A DNA stretch of 64,000 bases, from contig JAWQUS010000022.1 in NCBI GenBank assembly GCA_036365455.1, forward strand, positions 1,550,001-1,614,000, given 5' to 3'. This DNA is from Macrosoma leucophasiata. Its lineage: Eukaryota > Arthropoda > Insecta > Lepidoptera > Hedylidae. Shown here in pieces: positions 20,289 through 32,245 of this stretch. Position 1 is the first letter of the stretch. Each line of letters opens with the position of its first letter. The position numbers and the translations under genes are program-made. Under the pieces are notes generated by a model. That model was not told the DNA's origin. It worked only from the letters and a program-made list of their open reading frames with translations, and ran no database searches.

Positions 20289-20416
20289 CCTCGTAATAAC
20301 TGTCACAGGATATAACAACTAAGGTTTCAAGGTTAGTTTTTGTGTTTTCTACAGGCTGCAGGCATCACTTAACATCCATGTTAACTGCATGATTGTTTTC
20401 CACCTTCGTACATAAA

Positions 20417-20530
20417 TCCCTACTTTATATTATAAGTGCGAAAGTAACTCTTGTCTGTCTGTCTGTTACCTTTTCATGTCCAAACGACTGAACCGATTTT
20501 AATGAAATTTGGTAAAGAGGCAACAGCTAG
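20417..20530 (+). mobile_element. Short Helitron-like element
   Basis: TCCCTACTTTATATTATAAG start after A and GGCAACAGCTAG end before T, fitting A|TC...CTAG|T insertion. Confidence 0.7.
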
Positions 20531-20754
20531 TAAATAATATTTTGTAACTTTATCATAAAAACATTGAATCAATGTGTTTTGAATAAAACCCATTTCAAAG
20601 AATTTCCTTTATATGTATTTGCTCAATTTATTCAATCTTTAATTTCTAAAGTATTATTTAAAACTGGTATATGCCAATGTACGTATATTTGAATGTTGAA
20701 GTAAGATAGATGTAAGAGAACATCCATAAATAAAGGGAAATTCAAATTCATTTT

Positions 20755-20874
20755 TACTGGTGGTAGAGCTCCGGTGGCGGAGCTCGCGGGCATAGGCACC
20801 ACCGCATTACCTAATATACTTGCCGCTAAATGGTAGTGTTCACCACTATCGTGTTCCGGTCAGGTGATAATTTA
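20755..20874 (+). repeat. SINE-A 5' part
   Basis: ACTGGTGGTAGAGCTCCGGT through GTGTTCCGGTCAGGTG; 3' part absent. Confidence 0.8.
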
Positions 20875-21465
20875 TGTGTCTATGTTTCTATTTTTTTCAA
20901 TCAGCAATGTCTCTAATTTTTATGGATTTTCTCTATGGGCAAAGGTTTTATGTCTACTTTCACGCATTTGTGAATATTTTTAATGAATTTGTATAGATCA
21001 TAAATTAAGTAACTTTCTCAATATTGTAATAAAGGCTATAAACCTTTGTCCATGTTTTTCAAAAGCTCATGAAACGCTTTAAATATGAAGACTTCTTGTA
21101 TGTTAAAACTATATTTAATATGTAGAAATATATCAGTATGTACATAAATGTTGTACGTGGGTATATTATTTTTAAAGCTAACGCACACATGATTTAGGAT
21201 TTTAAATATTGCGGCTAAAGTTTAAAGACATGTCACATTGACAGAAAGTAAAATGACATAACAAGACGCAATTTATTTAATTTTCGTATTCTTTATTTGA
21301 TCTTATCAAAGATGATCGGCCATTTTGTTCTAAACAATTAAAAATACAATATATTTGCCTTTTTTCAATAGATCTGAAGAAAACTATTGAAATAAGGATG
21401 AATTAAATTGTAATCTTAGGAAGTCAAGCGAAATGTGTCTTTTTTAATGGAGCCATGTCTTGCAA
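20875..21465. other. AT-rich intergenic DNA
   Basis: No gene or shared repeat recognised. Confidence 0.45.
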
Positions 21466-21668
21466 GAAATATCGCACTTCGAGTCTACGAAAGAGACAAT
21501 GGGCTTGTTTCGACTTCGTAGAGCGTTATCTCTGTTCCACACTGCCTACGTAACTGATAGTGCGGCATTGGTCAAAACTTGATCAAAATGGTCGACAAAC
21601 GTCACATAGGTAAGGTGCGAAAGAGATAAACCGAAGTCTCTTTCCTGATATCGATTACAATATTTCTT
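21466..21668. mobile_element. MITE-2 copy
   Basis: ATATCGCACTTCGAGTCTAC to a degraded right end near TTACAATATTTCTTG. Confidence 0.75.
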
Positions 21669-21709
21669 GTTAGATATTATTACTTAATATTTCATTTATT
21701 GAATACTAA

Positions 21710-21855
21710 CCCCCTTATTCATAAACGTACATTAGATACGTTTTAGCTATAGAATGCTTTGTCTTTGTCAGTTGCATTGCCAAATGTGCAGGATAGAAAA
21801 AGACAAAGGCGAGATTAGCAACACTTTAGCTAAAATACGTTTATGAATAAGGGGG
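21710..21855. mobile_element. MITE-6 copy
   Basis: CCCCCTTATTCATAAACGTA to ACGTTTATGAATAAGGGGG. Confidence 0.9.
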
Positions 21856-22387
21856 TTAATATTTAATTATAACTTTGTAAATTAATAAATCTAAATTTAC
21901 GTGCCTTAAAATAGCCGATCAGGGGAATATAAAGAGTTAAAATTCTAATTAATAATAAATACATTCCATTTTGTTTAATGAAAGGGTTTGGACGTATTTT
22001 TTAGGTTATAAGAAATGTAAATATTATGATTAAGGAAATTTATTTTTTGTATCAAAATGTCTGTTTATAATAAAAATAGTAATTAAATGTGCAGTGGTTT
22101 TCTTTTTATGCTTGAATATCGTGATTTTACTTAATTAAAATATTTGTGTTTTATTTTATTTATTTATTTATTTCAGGCAACAAATGTAAGACTGTAAGTA
22201 AAACAAAGGCCCATTTAAATATATACCTTACATACTAACATACATATTAGACTACCATAAATATTTAATAACATATATATTATAAATAAGTCATCATCAT
22301 CACTCCAGCCGCAAGACGCCCACAGCTGGATAAACCCTACCCCAAAGACGTCCACAACAGTGTTGTGCGTCATTAGCGGCGAGTATG

Positions 22388-22548
22388 TCACAGTTTTCTA
22401 TTTTCTGGAAGTTTCCCAGTACTCAAAAGTTTGGTAATGTGCCCGGAGATGTTACATGGGCACATTACCAAAAGTTACCGGCGACTCGTGGGTGTTTGCA
22501 TGAAGGCATGAATGCATATTCATCTGTGCTTACCCCTTCACGCGTTAC
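22388..22548 (+). repeat. SINE-C 3' part
   Basis: TTTTCTATTTTCTGGAAG, GTGCCCGGAGATGTTACATG and CGGCGACTCGTGGGTGTTTG match the SINE-C body. Just before it (22297-22370) lies a separate repeat also present at 55046-55105. Confidence 0.7.
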
Positions 22549-22559
22549 TGACTATTATT

Positions 22560-23173
22560 ATTTGTAAAGAAATAACTTAGGTGATTTTTTTTTCAAATGT
22601 ACGAAGTTTAATGGGTTTGAAATAAAAAAAATACGTATGAGCGAGACAGTATTTTATTGACTAGTAAAATATTATGCCATATCGTTATATATAATCAACT
22701 TGAAATCTTAAGACTTCTAAACAAGCGCAGTTTTTTATAACTATAGTATACTAGAAACTGGACATTTTTCTATACTCCATAGTAATAAGCGGATCTTGGT
22801 ATAAAAAACTTGCAGCAGAGTTACTTTTGGAAAAAAAAGTTAGGCATAATTTTTTATCCCAAGACACGTGCGTTAAAATACTTTAAAAATACAACTTCAT
22901 TACTACGTAGTTATAGGTACAGTTTATTTAAAAATTATTATAAAAAAATCTATTTATTTTCACCATATTTGTTACGTATATCCGTTCCTTCGTATAACAC
23001 TGATGTTTTATTTTAATATTCTTACCACGTCAACTTATTTTAAACTTAATTAGGCCTTAGCTTAGGGGAAAACGCAAAAACAAGCATTGCCAGCTCATTT
23101 TCAATCGGATCACAGATAAAAAATAATTAGATGTCAACGTGGCATTCTATATTTAATTTCATATTTTTATAGG
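22560..23173. other. AT-rich intergenic DNA
   Basis: No gene recognised. Confidence 0.45.
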
Positions 23174-23312
23174 ATTTATTCAGTGTGATTTAAAAAGTAA
23201 CTCAATTTCCGCGTAAATTATTTTTTATAACATTTTTTATTTACTCCATCGATCGACGTATTGACGTATTCATTTTCATTTCTACGAACAGATTTAATCA
23301 CACTGAATAAAT
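23174..23312. mobile_element. Small inverted-repeat element
   Basis: ATTTATTCAGTGTGATTTAA and TTTAATCACACTGAATAAAT are inverted termini of a 139-bp element. Confidence 0.6.
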
Positions 23313-23320
23313 ACACTATA

Positions 23321-23502
23321 CAGGGTGTAAAAATACCGCTTCCGAAGCCCAAAACTTGGCAAACTAGCAAAAATCATTAATAAATTTTGAAAATTTGAAC
23401 TGTTACATATTTGATAAATATTTTTTACGTCATTGTATACAGAATCATGGGTATGTACTATTACGAGTTTTTATTTTTTGGAAGCGTTCCCTTAACACCC
23501 TG
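23321..23502. mobile_element. Mariner-type MITE
   Basis: CAGGGTGTAAAAATACCGC and GCGTTCCCTTAACACCCTG inverted ends with TA on both sides. Confidence 0.65.
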
Positions 23503-23799
23503 TATTTTTACTCTACACTTACATAAAGCGAAAAAATAATTTTCACAGACATTTTTAATCGCCGACCAAAGCAAATCAGCCTTTAGCGTGTTGCCATTTA
23601 AAACTCCTTCAAAATTTAGAATTATAAAAAAATATTTACACTCGCGCAAAAATGTTTTACTTGGCAGTTTCAAATGGCAACATTGAATTATATGACACTG
23701 ACAGCTAAACTGCAAAATGTATGATTCCTTAGTGAAATAATGAATAACGTTGAGTGAAGGCTAGCATTAATAAAATCTCAAACTATTCCAAATAAAATA

Positions 23800-23830
23800 G
23801 TAAATATATATATATATATATATAACTGTT

Positions 23831-23863
<33 letters not shown>

Positions 23864-23987
23864 AATATAAACATCATTGGAACTGCATGCTTGTTTGCCA
23901 CTAACATAAAATATATATATATATATATACATATGTATATTTTATGTTAGTAAAACATCAAATAATTAAAAAAAATATATATATATA
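23800..23987. repeat. AT dinucleotide tracts with inverted SINE-A tail
   Basis: Four (AT)n runs. A plus-sense SINE-A tail at 23868-23908 faces the minus-sense copy that follows, so the two 3' tails form a long hairpin across the AT tracts. Confidence 0.8.
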
Positions 23988-24267
23988 TATATTTTATGTT
24001 AGTGGCAAACAAGCATGCAGTTCCAATGATGTTAAGTGATGACTGCGGCCTATAGACACCCACACAAAGACCGAGGTCAAAATGCAGATGCGTTACCACT
24101 CCTGAGGCCTAAGGTGTTATGCCTCTGTGCCGGAAATTACAGGGCCGTACATTACCACCTGACCGGAACACGATAGTGCTGAACACTACCATTTAGCGGC
24201 AAGTATATTAGGTAATGCGGTGGTGCCTACGCCCGCGAGCTCCGTCACTGGTGCTCTACCACCAGTT
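23988..24267 (-). repeat. SINE-A copy
   Basis: Full body from TTTTATGTTAGTGGCAAACA to CTGGTGGTAGAGCACC on the sense strand. Confidence 0.85.
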
Positions 24268-24301
24268 AAAACCATATAAACCATATAAAAATATCCAAAT
24301 A

Positions 24302-24517
24302 GATTTTATTTTTAAAGAAAAATGGAAAGAAAAATTTGACTTCAGGCGAGACTCGAACTCGCGGCCTACTGGGAATCTAGTCCAGCCGCTCTTCCAATTG
24401 AGCTACTGAAGTCCTGCCCGATTTGTCAAATCTTTCCTTCACATCTATTGCATTGCTTTATGGTAGCAGCAGCGCCATCTATTACCAACTATGCTAGTTA
24501 GGCAATAGGTTTAGGCA
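24302..24517 (-). repeat. SINE-T single-headed copy
   Basis: tRNA-like head at 24338-24413 on the minus strand, followed by the 5' flank block with GGTAGCAGCAGCGCCATCTA. Target duplication AATATCCAAATAG on both sides. Confidence 0.85.
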
Positions 24518-24529
24518 ATATCCAAATAG

Positions 24530-25147
24530 GTTTGATAAAACTTTGTATCCTGCATTTTATTTTCAACATAGATAGCTGAATAATTTTTCTTAAAACATTT
24601 ATGACAATAGAGTTAAATTATTTGCTATAGATCATTTAAAAGATTAATTTATCAGAACCACCAGTTTTTTACTTATTTATTTAACAAAGAATCAACAGTT
24701 TTGCATATTAATTTAACACATGTTCTGCAGTTTTACAGTTGATTGGAAGTAAGTGTTCTTTAAATAAAAAAAAAGATAAAAAGTGTAGGTGAAGTGGTTC
24801 GTCAAACAGTTTCATATTTCGAATTAAATTTGAAGTAAGAATCTTGTATATCGAGACAGCAGGCAGAGCACACATATATTATGCGAATATTACGCAGTTT
24901 ATACATTCAAAGCAATGTCCGTTGAGCAATTAATCCAATATGTCCCATATTACCACCGCATAAATATCCAAATTTAATCGTACAATACTCTATCTGTTGG
25001 GAAAAAGACAGAGAAGAGATAGCAACATTTTATTAATGCTAGCGAGAGCTTTTTTAATTACATACAGGGTAACACAAAAATACTGATGACGAAAATATCA
25101 TCACTAAGCAAAACATATAAATACTTTAGTTTACATCGTCGCTAAAA
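24530..25147. other. AT-rich intergenic DNA
   Basis: No gene recognised. Confidence 0.45.
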
Positions 25148-25162
25148 AATTATAGGTATCTT

Positions 25163-25561
25163 ATTTTATTTTTTAAAGAAAAATGGACAGAAAAATTTGA
25201 TTTCAGGCGAGACTCGAACTCGCGACCTACTGGGAATCTAGTCCAGCCGCTCTTCCAATTGTGCTAGTGAAGTCCTGCCCGATTTGTCAAATCTTTCCTT
25301 CACATCTATTGCATTGCTTTATGGTAGCAGCAGCGCCATCTATTACCAACTATGCTAGTTAGGCAACCGATATAATAGACTTTTCAGTTTATTGAATATC
25401 GTAAAGAAGTCGCTTTTACCCTTAATAATTGTTTTATATTATTTCGCATTAACACATGCTTGTGAAATATATTTTATTTTTTAAAGAAAATAAAATTTTA
25501 TTTCTTAAAGAAAAATAAAATATATTTCACAAGCATGTGTTAATGCGAAATAATATAAAAC
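25163..25561 (-). repeat. SINE-T copy with inverted 3' tail duplication
   Basis: Minus-sense head at about 25199-25274, full 5' block, then two inverted copies of the CATGCTTGTGAAATATATTT tail facing each other. 15-bp target duplication AATTATAGGTATCTT at 25148-25162 and 25562-25576. Confidence 0.88.
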
Positions 25562-25576
25562 AATTATAGGTATCTT

Positions 25577-27961
25577 TATATTAACGGATACCCAGCGAGT
25601 GTTAAAAACGTTGGTTGTCTGTAATATCGGTTTACGGTCGATAGTTTTACGTTTGCCAAACGCTTAGGCCGTTCGTGTCCATTGTTGCCAATTTGTGGGG
25701 AATTCCCCAAATTGCGGGGAATTTCTCTATTTCTTACTTTTTTTAATGAATTGTTCTCATTATTTTTTTTTCAGATTGTTATTATTACACAAATTTTTGA
25801 TAAAACACACAGGCATATGACTTCATTATATTTATGTATATCTTACATGTAATTATGCAAATAAATTATTTCTCACACAAAAACAAAGAATAAAAGGTAA
25901 ATATGTATGTACTAAACACAAAGATTTATTTATTAAAATCCCTTTTTCAATAATCGTTTTACGGCCATGGATTCAAGTCCTTTACAGCCAAACTTCAGTA
26001 GTGTTTAAATTCTTCATTTCTTACAATAATGAATACCCATATAGAAGATGACGATGATTGGATGGTTCCATATTGGATAAGTTCGCTCCAGTAAAGTGAC
26101 GGGAACTTTACTAGCAGTTTTTACGAATTGAGGCAACACGAAAAAATACTTTTCACTGCATAATATCACTTTTCTACACCCGTGCACGTTATTGAATGTT
26201 TTATGATCAAAAACCCGCCGTTTTTACACATAAAAACACGACTATACACAAGTTTTAAGAAAGGTTTTTCGCGTGTCCCCTTATTAACCTGTCAAGGAAC
26301 GTAAGGCCACCGGCGCTCAGACACAATTGAATTTCAATTGTCATATTTTTCTCGTGTCTGGAGGGTTTAACTAAATATCCACTTTGAAATCTTTGACACA
26401 TTTTAGCGACGATTTAAACTACAGCATTTATTACAATAGACCATCAAATTAAAAAAAAAAACAAAATGTTTTATACACTATCAATATTAACAATTCCTTT
26501 TTATAATCTATGGAAGATACAAAAGCACTTTGAGACATGCAAATATAGCATTTAAATTCTATTCGATACGAAATCGATGTCGCCTAGCATCGACTCACTA
26601 GATCGATTTATATTAGGCTGAATAAATCGGTGTTAGACAGATTTTTAGATCTTAATTTTATGATAATATTTATTTTCGTATACTAAAACATGATTGTAAC
26701 TTAATATTAGTAATACTATAGGCCCAATTCCAAATAGTAACTGACTTCATTTAAAACACTGCTTTAGTATTTGAAAGAAAAAGTATAGTAGGCAATTAAA
26801 TATAGCTACTGTATGAAATGACTTCAAACCAAAAAAAAATTTTACGATTGGTGTTTTGCCTTTTTTACCAGTAAAAAGCTTTAAATCGACAAGAATATTT
26901 TTAAAATTATTAATATTATTATAAATTTTCAAAAAAAAATTGATTCAATAATAAATCTTTAAAAAAAAATCCAAAAACCCAATTTTAAAAATGAATTATG
27001 GCAAAAACAAATCATGTCAATAGATTTTAATCAATTGCTTTATTTCGAAATTTTATCTTGCGATGGGTTTGATTTTTAAAGATTTACTAATGATGCTAAA
27101 AGATCCCTTGAAAATCAGCCATCTTTACTATTTTAATAGGACCCATTGTCATACTATTTAAAGTAAAAAACAATTTAAATCGAATACTGCATTCACAACA
27201 TCGCGTTCTGGCACTCAATAAAATATTTTAATACTAAATTTAAAATCTTGCGTATACAGTTTTGAATCGAACAGTTTTATGGGCATACAATTTATTTTTT
27301 ATTTGATTCGTATAATTATCGTATAATACTTATATTCCTACACTAATATGGCTGCAATAAAATTAAATAAAAGAGAAAATAATTACAATGAGTATATCAA
27401 AACTTATTTTACAAATAAATACAATTTCTGTCTATGGACGGTATTGTCTATAGTTTTTTCTTGTCGTGGTAAAAAATATCCTTATTTCTATTTTCTGTTC
27501 AGTCGGTAAAGAGGGTGGATAAATTAAAAAGAAAATACTAATTTATTCACAACCGGCTTTAAAAATTGACGAGCTTGTACATCAAGCGGGAAAAAAAATG
27601 CTGTGGAAGAAAATACTGCCAACATGGCAACACCAAAACATATAAAAAGCCAAATAAAAATATACTTCATTAAGTATTAATACTAAATAGTACTTTTATG
27701 TATATTTACACCAAAAAAATCTGTTTCAATGTATATGGAAGAACTACAATATGGTTATAAAAGAGTGTTGCCATGTGTGGCATAATAATAAAATGGAATA
27801 TAATAGCAGTCTACTCAGTAGATGATTGGAAGATGAAATTAATCAGATCTCTTCACAGAAAATTAAAGTACGAATAATATAATAATGACTAAAAACTCTT
27901 TCTTCAGCTACAAACAAAGATCGTAGAAAAAATTATACATGCCGTTGCCAGAAGAGTCATG
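25577..27961. other. Long AT-rich intergenic stretch
   Basis: 2.4 kb without a recognisable exon, RNA gene or repeat shared with the window, except the short palindrome near 26325-26340 also seen at 887. The longest open frames are about 60 codons and A-rich. Confidence 0.5.
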
Positions 27962-29690
27962 AAATACTACACATCGAGTTTACGAAAGAGACAATCGGCT
28001 AGTTTCGACTTCGTAGAACGTTATCTCTGTTGCACACTACCTACGTAAGCACTGACAGTCCGGTTTTGGTCCAAACTTGATCAAAATGGTCGACAAACGT
28101 CACATAGGTTGTGTGCGAAAGAAGTAACGCTCTACAGAGCCGAAGTTATCCGAAGTCTCTCTCCTAAGATCGATGTGCAATATATCTTTCTGGGGACTGT
28201 ACAGTACTCAACAATTAATATTGGACATCGAGACCGCGAAAGAGACAGTATCGACTTCGTGGAGCGTTTTCTCTGTTGCACACTGTCTACGTAAGCACTG
28301 ATAGTCCGGTATTGGTCAAAACTTGATCAAAAAGGTCGATAAACGTCAAAGAGGTACGGTGCGAAAGAGATAAGCTCTACAGATCCGAAATAAGCCGAAG
28401 TCTCCTTCCTAGGCTCGATGTGCAATATTTATTGTTGAGCACTGTACAGATTTTTAATATCTTGTATGGATTTGAAAATCAGTATTTAATTATATGAAGA
28501 GATCCAATTAAACTTCTTTATCAACATAGATTTAAAATAAAGAAATGAACTGCGTTTCTCGGGCTGGTCTTTTGTTTATATTTAAATTCAAATATATTCT
28601 TTTTGTAAGTACTTTTTTCAAACAAAAGTTTTTACTAAAAATAATCAAAAACGCTACAAGGCATTATCGCATAATTTTATTAACTTATGTAGTTTATTTA
28701 GATAGATTGGATAGTGACAACCGCTTGATTCGAAGGTCGCGGATTCGAGCCCCGCACCGGTAAAATATCTGTACAAACATTTGTTTCGAATCTGCGTGTT
28801 TGTGTATGCTTTGTGTGTGTTTACAACGGCACCCACGACACAGGTGTATACCTAATGTGGTTTGTGTAAGCTTATTTTATTTACTTTAAAAACGGATAGG
28901 TAAATTCTTTTAAAAAAATACGTTTTTCATAACCTAGCCGATTAGTTGTCGACTCGTCGCTGATTACGATAGTGGCCGGATATTCGGCACATCTCTAGTA
29001 ATTCTGAAATCAAACTAACATACTTATAGCAGCCAGTAACAAAATATTCGAAGACATTTTTAAAATCAACAAGAACGCAGTTAATTTCTTTTTTAATGGT
29101 CTTATTATGGCGGGATAGTGGTACATTATAAAATGAAAAACATTTACAGTACCAAGAAATATTGCACATCGAGCCTACGAAAGAAATAATCGGCTAGTTT
29201 CGACTTCGTAGAGCGTTATCTCTGTTGCACACTGCCTACGTAAACACTGACAGTCCGGTTTTGGTCAAAACTTGATCAAAATGGTCGACAAACGTCACAT
29301 AGTTGAGGTGCAGAATAGATAATGCTCCACAGATTCGAAATAATCACAAGTCTGCTTTCTAAGGTCGTTATGCATTATTTCTTGTTCGATACTGTACATA
29401 AATTAAAAAGACACAAATTTATAAAATTCAAACAATACTGTACAGAGCTCAACAAGAAATAATGCACATCGAGTCTATGAAAGTGACAATCGGCTAGTTT
29501 CGGCTTCATAGAGCGTTATCTCTACTGCACACTGGCTACGTAAGCATCTGTAGTCGGTTATTGGTCAAAACTTGATCAAAATGGTCGACAAACGTCAAAT
29601 AGGTAAGGTGCGAAAGAGATAACGCTCTACAGATCCGAAATAAGCCGACGTCTCTTCCTGAGGTCGATGTGCATTATTTATTGTTGGATA
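27962..29690. mobile_element. Cluster of four MITE-2 copies
   Basis: Copies at about 27962-28192, 28216-28430, 29158-29380 and 29457-29680, all in the same orientation, each with a CACATCGAG start and a CGATGTGCA-type end. Shared outer words such as ACTGTACAG and CTCAACAA suggest the true termini extend a little further. Confidence 0.8.
28690..28875 (+). repeat. SINE-B copy (diverged)
   Basis: tRNA-like B-box GGATTCGAGCCCCGCACCGG and body GTTTACAACGGCACCCACGA shared with 37978 and 40862. Confidence 0.75.
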
Positions 29691-29699
29691 CTGTAGATA

Positions 29700-30540
29700 G
29701 TGTTTAACACAAAAAGTGAAAATTTAACAAGTGGTTTTTAAAAATAAATTACGAACCATCCCGCCATTTTTAAACGAAACACTTTTTTTAGAAAAAGCAT
29801 GTACAATAATCGACTAAGTAATAAGATTTTTCTGATATCTCGTGGTATATTTTCATCGTCATATACTTTTACAAACTAAAGTTTAAATACAAGTCTGCTA
29901 CAAACCTATATGTACTAAAAGTATAATTTCGCGGCAAGTTGAACCGAAATGGCGGTCGTCTGCGCAGGTAAAATTATGAAAAAAAAGTGTTAAACAGGTT
30001 TAAATAAATTATATTTAATTGAATACGACAAAATTACTTTACCTTTTGAGTTTCTATTATTTATTTATGTATTAAAAAAATCGTACCGTATTTAAAAAAA
30101 TCTCTAACCGTGATGAACTGGAACGACAACATAAAAATATGTATGCAGAACGATATAATTAAGAAAAAATATTTTTTTTTTTTTAGTTTCATTAAAAAAA
30201 AATTGTATGATTCATTAAAAAAATATACGACGTAGAACATAAACCACGAGGATGTTTTTTTAAAATAGTGAGGTATGAATTACGTATACATGTTCATCTA
30301 TATCTACTTATATCTATGGTATACACAGTTTAATGTCTTTTTGTTGGGAAAATAATTGTGACTGTCATGTTATTTGCTTACGTCCGTCTCTATCATCCGT
30401 GTGGTGCTGGAAAGAGACATAGATATTGTTATTTTTTTATAAAATAAATATAATACAGGCTGTTATAATTCGTAACTTTATTTATTAACATAATGTGTAC
30501 TGTATCAAATATAAAAAAAACACATATCCAATTCCATCTT
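29700..30540. other. AT-rich intergenic DNA
   Basis: No gene or shared repeat recognised. Confidence 0.45.
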
Positions 30541-31156
30541 TTATTTTGCCGTATGCATATCCGGAACAGTCATGCACGCTTAAATGTCTTTGCCTTTGGC
30601 GGCGTCGTGTGGCGGGTTGCTCACTTCCCTCTAAAATGGTCGAGGAGGGCAATGGCTGTCACATGCGTCATACTCGTGAACGGGTGCTGTTGGTGGGGAC
30701 TGGTCTGTTCTGGTTTGCAGGAGCTACATCACATTTAGTAGATAGCAGTTTATTTGCATCTATGCTATGGACGTTGACATTATTTGATTTTTCACGATAA
30801 TCTATCTGTACTAGATTTAAACTCTCATTTAAAAGAGCTCTTACTGAGTTTGTTGGGTAGCGGAGTTCTTCTCAGTAATGACTGCACTTGGAACTCTGCT
30901 AAGTGAATAACATTGATCTTGACGAATAAGTTTTTCTTTTTCTTCATTTATCATCATTGAAGGAATTGAAAAAATTTATGATTATTATGTTTTAACCAAA
31001 TAGTTTAAATTTTAATTTTTAATTTACTATTAATATATGGTTTTGCTTTTACTATATGTAATGGTTATTCGCTCTAGGTAGTTTATGATTTATTGACGTT
31101 TTGAAAGTATCTGTAAGGATCTATTCGAAATAAAAATATTTTCTATTTCTATTTCA
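30541..31156 (+). mobile_element. LINE-like 3' segment with TTTCTA tail, copy 1
   Basis: 616 bp, closely matching 43930-44544 on the same strand and ending in ATTTTCTATTTCTATTTCAT. The open frames inside ([20 protein letters not shown]) recur in both copies and are repeat-derived. Confidence 0.75.
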
Positions 31157-31588
31157 TAAATTTGATAACAGCTCCCCCTTGAATCACACACACACACGCA
31201 TGCACACACGTGCGCACGCACACATGTCACCACATAATCACTGAAAACAATTGGATGCTTTCAAGGGTTTATTTTTGAAACTGTACTTCTTTTAGGGCGA
31301 TTGGAAAAAAAATGAGAGTGAATTACTACGATTCGCGCACACCGACACATAAAAACGACAGTCTGAAGATAGTTCCTAAACAGATAAAAGCAACAGACTG
31401 AAGTTAGTTGCAGTTGTTTTGTCTCTGTGATAGCTATAACAGGACCATACATTATCATCTAACTGTTAGCTTAAACTCGAACTCAAATATTTCTTTCTCT
31501 TGGTCTACAAGAACACTTGCATTTGCAGTTTATTACCTATAGTGAATCAAGTATTATTCAATAGGTAAGTATTAATAATAATCTGTAA
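31157..31588. other. Intergenic DNA with a CA/GC-rich simple repeat
   Basis: Alternating purine-pyrimidine ACACACAC-type repeat at 31187-31226; otherwise nothing recognised. Confidence 0.5.
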
Positions 31589-31667
31589 TTTTACTGGTGG
31601 TAGAGCTCCAGTGACGGAGCTCGCGGGCGTAGGCACCACCGCATTACTTAATATACTTGCCGTTCAC
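31589..31667 (+). repeat. SINE-A 5' fragment
   Basis: ACTGGTGGTAGAGCTCCAGT through AATATACTTGCCG. Confidence 0.8.
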
Positions 31668-31699
31668 GAGTATGTCGCATGACGCACCAGTAAGGTAGA

Positions 31700-31972
31700 C
31701 AGAGGCGAATTTCCCTATAGGCCGAGTAGGCCCGGGCCTAGGGCGGCAAAACGGACGTTTTTTTAAGGTGTTGCCTACGCGCATACATATTGCATCTCGC
31801 TATTACGATTATTAAAAGAATTAATTAAATCACTTACTATCGTTTTTTTTTTCATTTTAACTTAATTTCTATAGTTTATCTAATTTTGTATGCTTTACAG
31901 CACGGAATGGGGAGGGGGGGGGGGGCAATCTTTCATAGGCCTAGGGCAGCCAACGTATCAAATCCGCCCCTG
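31700..31972. mobile_element. hAT-like MITE with CAGAGGCG.../...CGCCCCTG ends
   Basis: CAGAGGCGAATTT and AAATCCGCCCCTG termini, CCTAGGGCGGC sub-terminal repeats and a G-run at 31913-31925. A relative lies at 49993-50326. Confidence 0.7.
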
Positions 31973-32006
31973 TAGTTAGACTGTGGTTCATATAAACACT
32001 AACTAC

Positions 32007-32058
32007 TGCTATACATAGCCAGCCAATAGGGTAACCCATTGGCTGGCTATGTATAGCA
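32007..32058. repeat. 52-nt hairpin just downstream of the PKNOX stop codon
   Basis: TGCTATACATAGCCAGCCAA...TTGGCTGGCTATGTATAGCA: 25 paired bases interrupted by one unpaired base, almost no loop. It lies 66-117 nt 3' of the PKNOX stop on the minus strand, within the likely 3' UTR. Confidence 0.9.
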
Positions 32059-32123
32059 GCAATGTCGTAAAATTTTAAGAAGGCAGAAATGGCTTGAAAG
32101 TGTTTAACAAATAACAATATACC

Positions 32124-32245
32124 TTAATGCATAGGCTGTTGTATGGGGAAGTTGTGTTCGCTGGTGTGGTCGTCCGTCGGCGCGTCCTGCTCGTCGCCCG
32201 ACGGCTCGCCGTCCTGCTCCTCGTCCTCCGACGACGACAGCAGTC
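32124..32245 (-). CDS. PKNOX: PKNOX exon 10: acidic C-terminus
   Basis: Acceptor CGGTGTTCAG (AG at 32247-32246). Encodes [20 protein letters not shown] then [20 protein letters not shown] and TAA (32126-32124). Phase 1 entry joins correctly to exon 9. Assignment rests on frame, border and the Ser-acidic C-terminus, as the tail is poorly conserved in the family. Confidence 0.85.

Larger units (their letters stand above)
19668..20416 (+). repeat. SINE-A copy, outer layer of a triple nest
   Basis: Plus-sense GTGGTAGTTCCAATACAGGA to CCACCTTCGTACATAAA, interrupted by MITE-5 (19782-20288), which is itself interrupted by MITE-1 (19815-20029). Confidence 0.8.

Noticed and set aside
30493..30800. Small gene with [14 protein letters not shown]
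   Set aside because: The same frames occur in the second LINE-like copy at 43930; repeat-derived.
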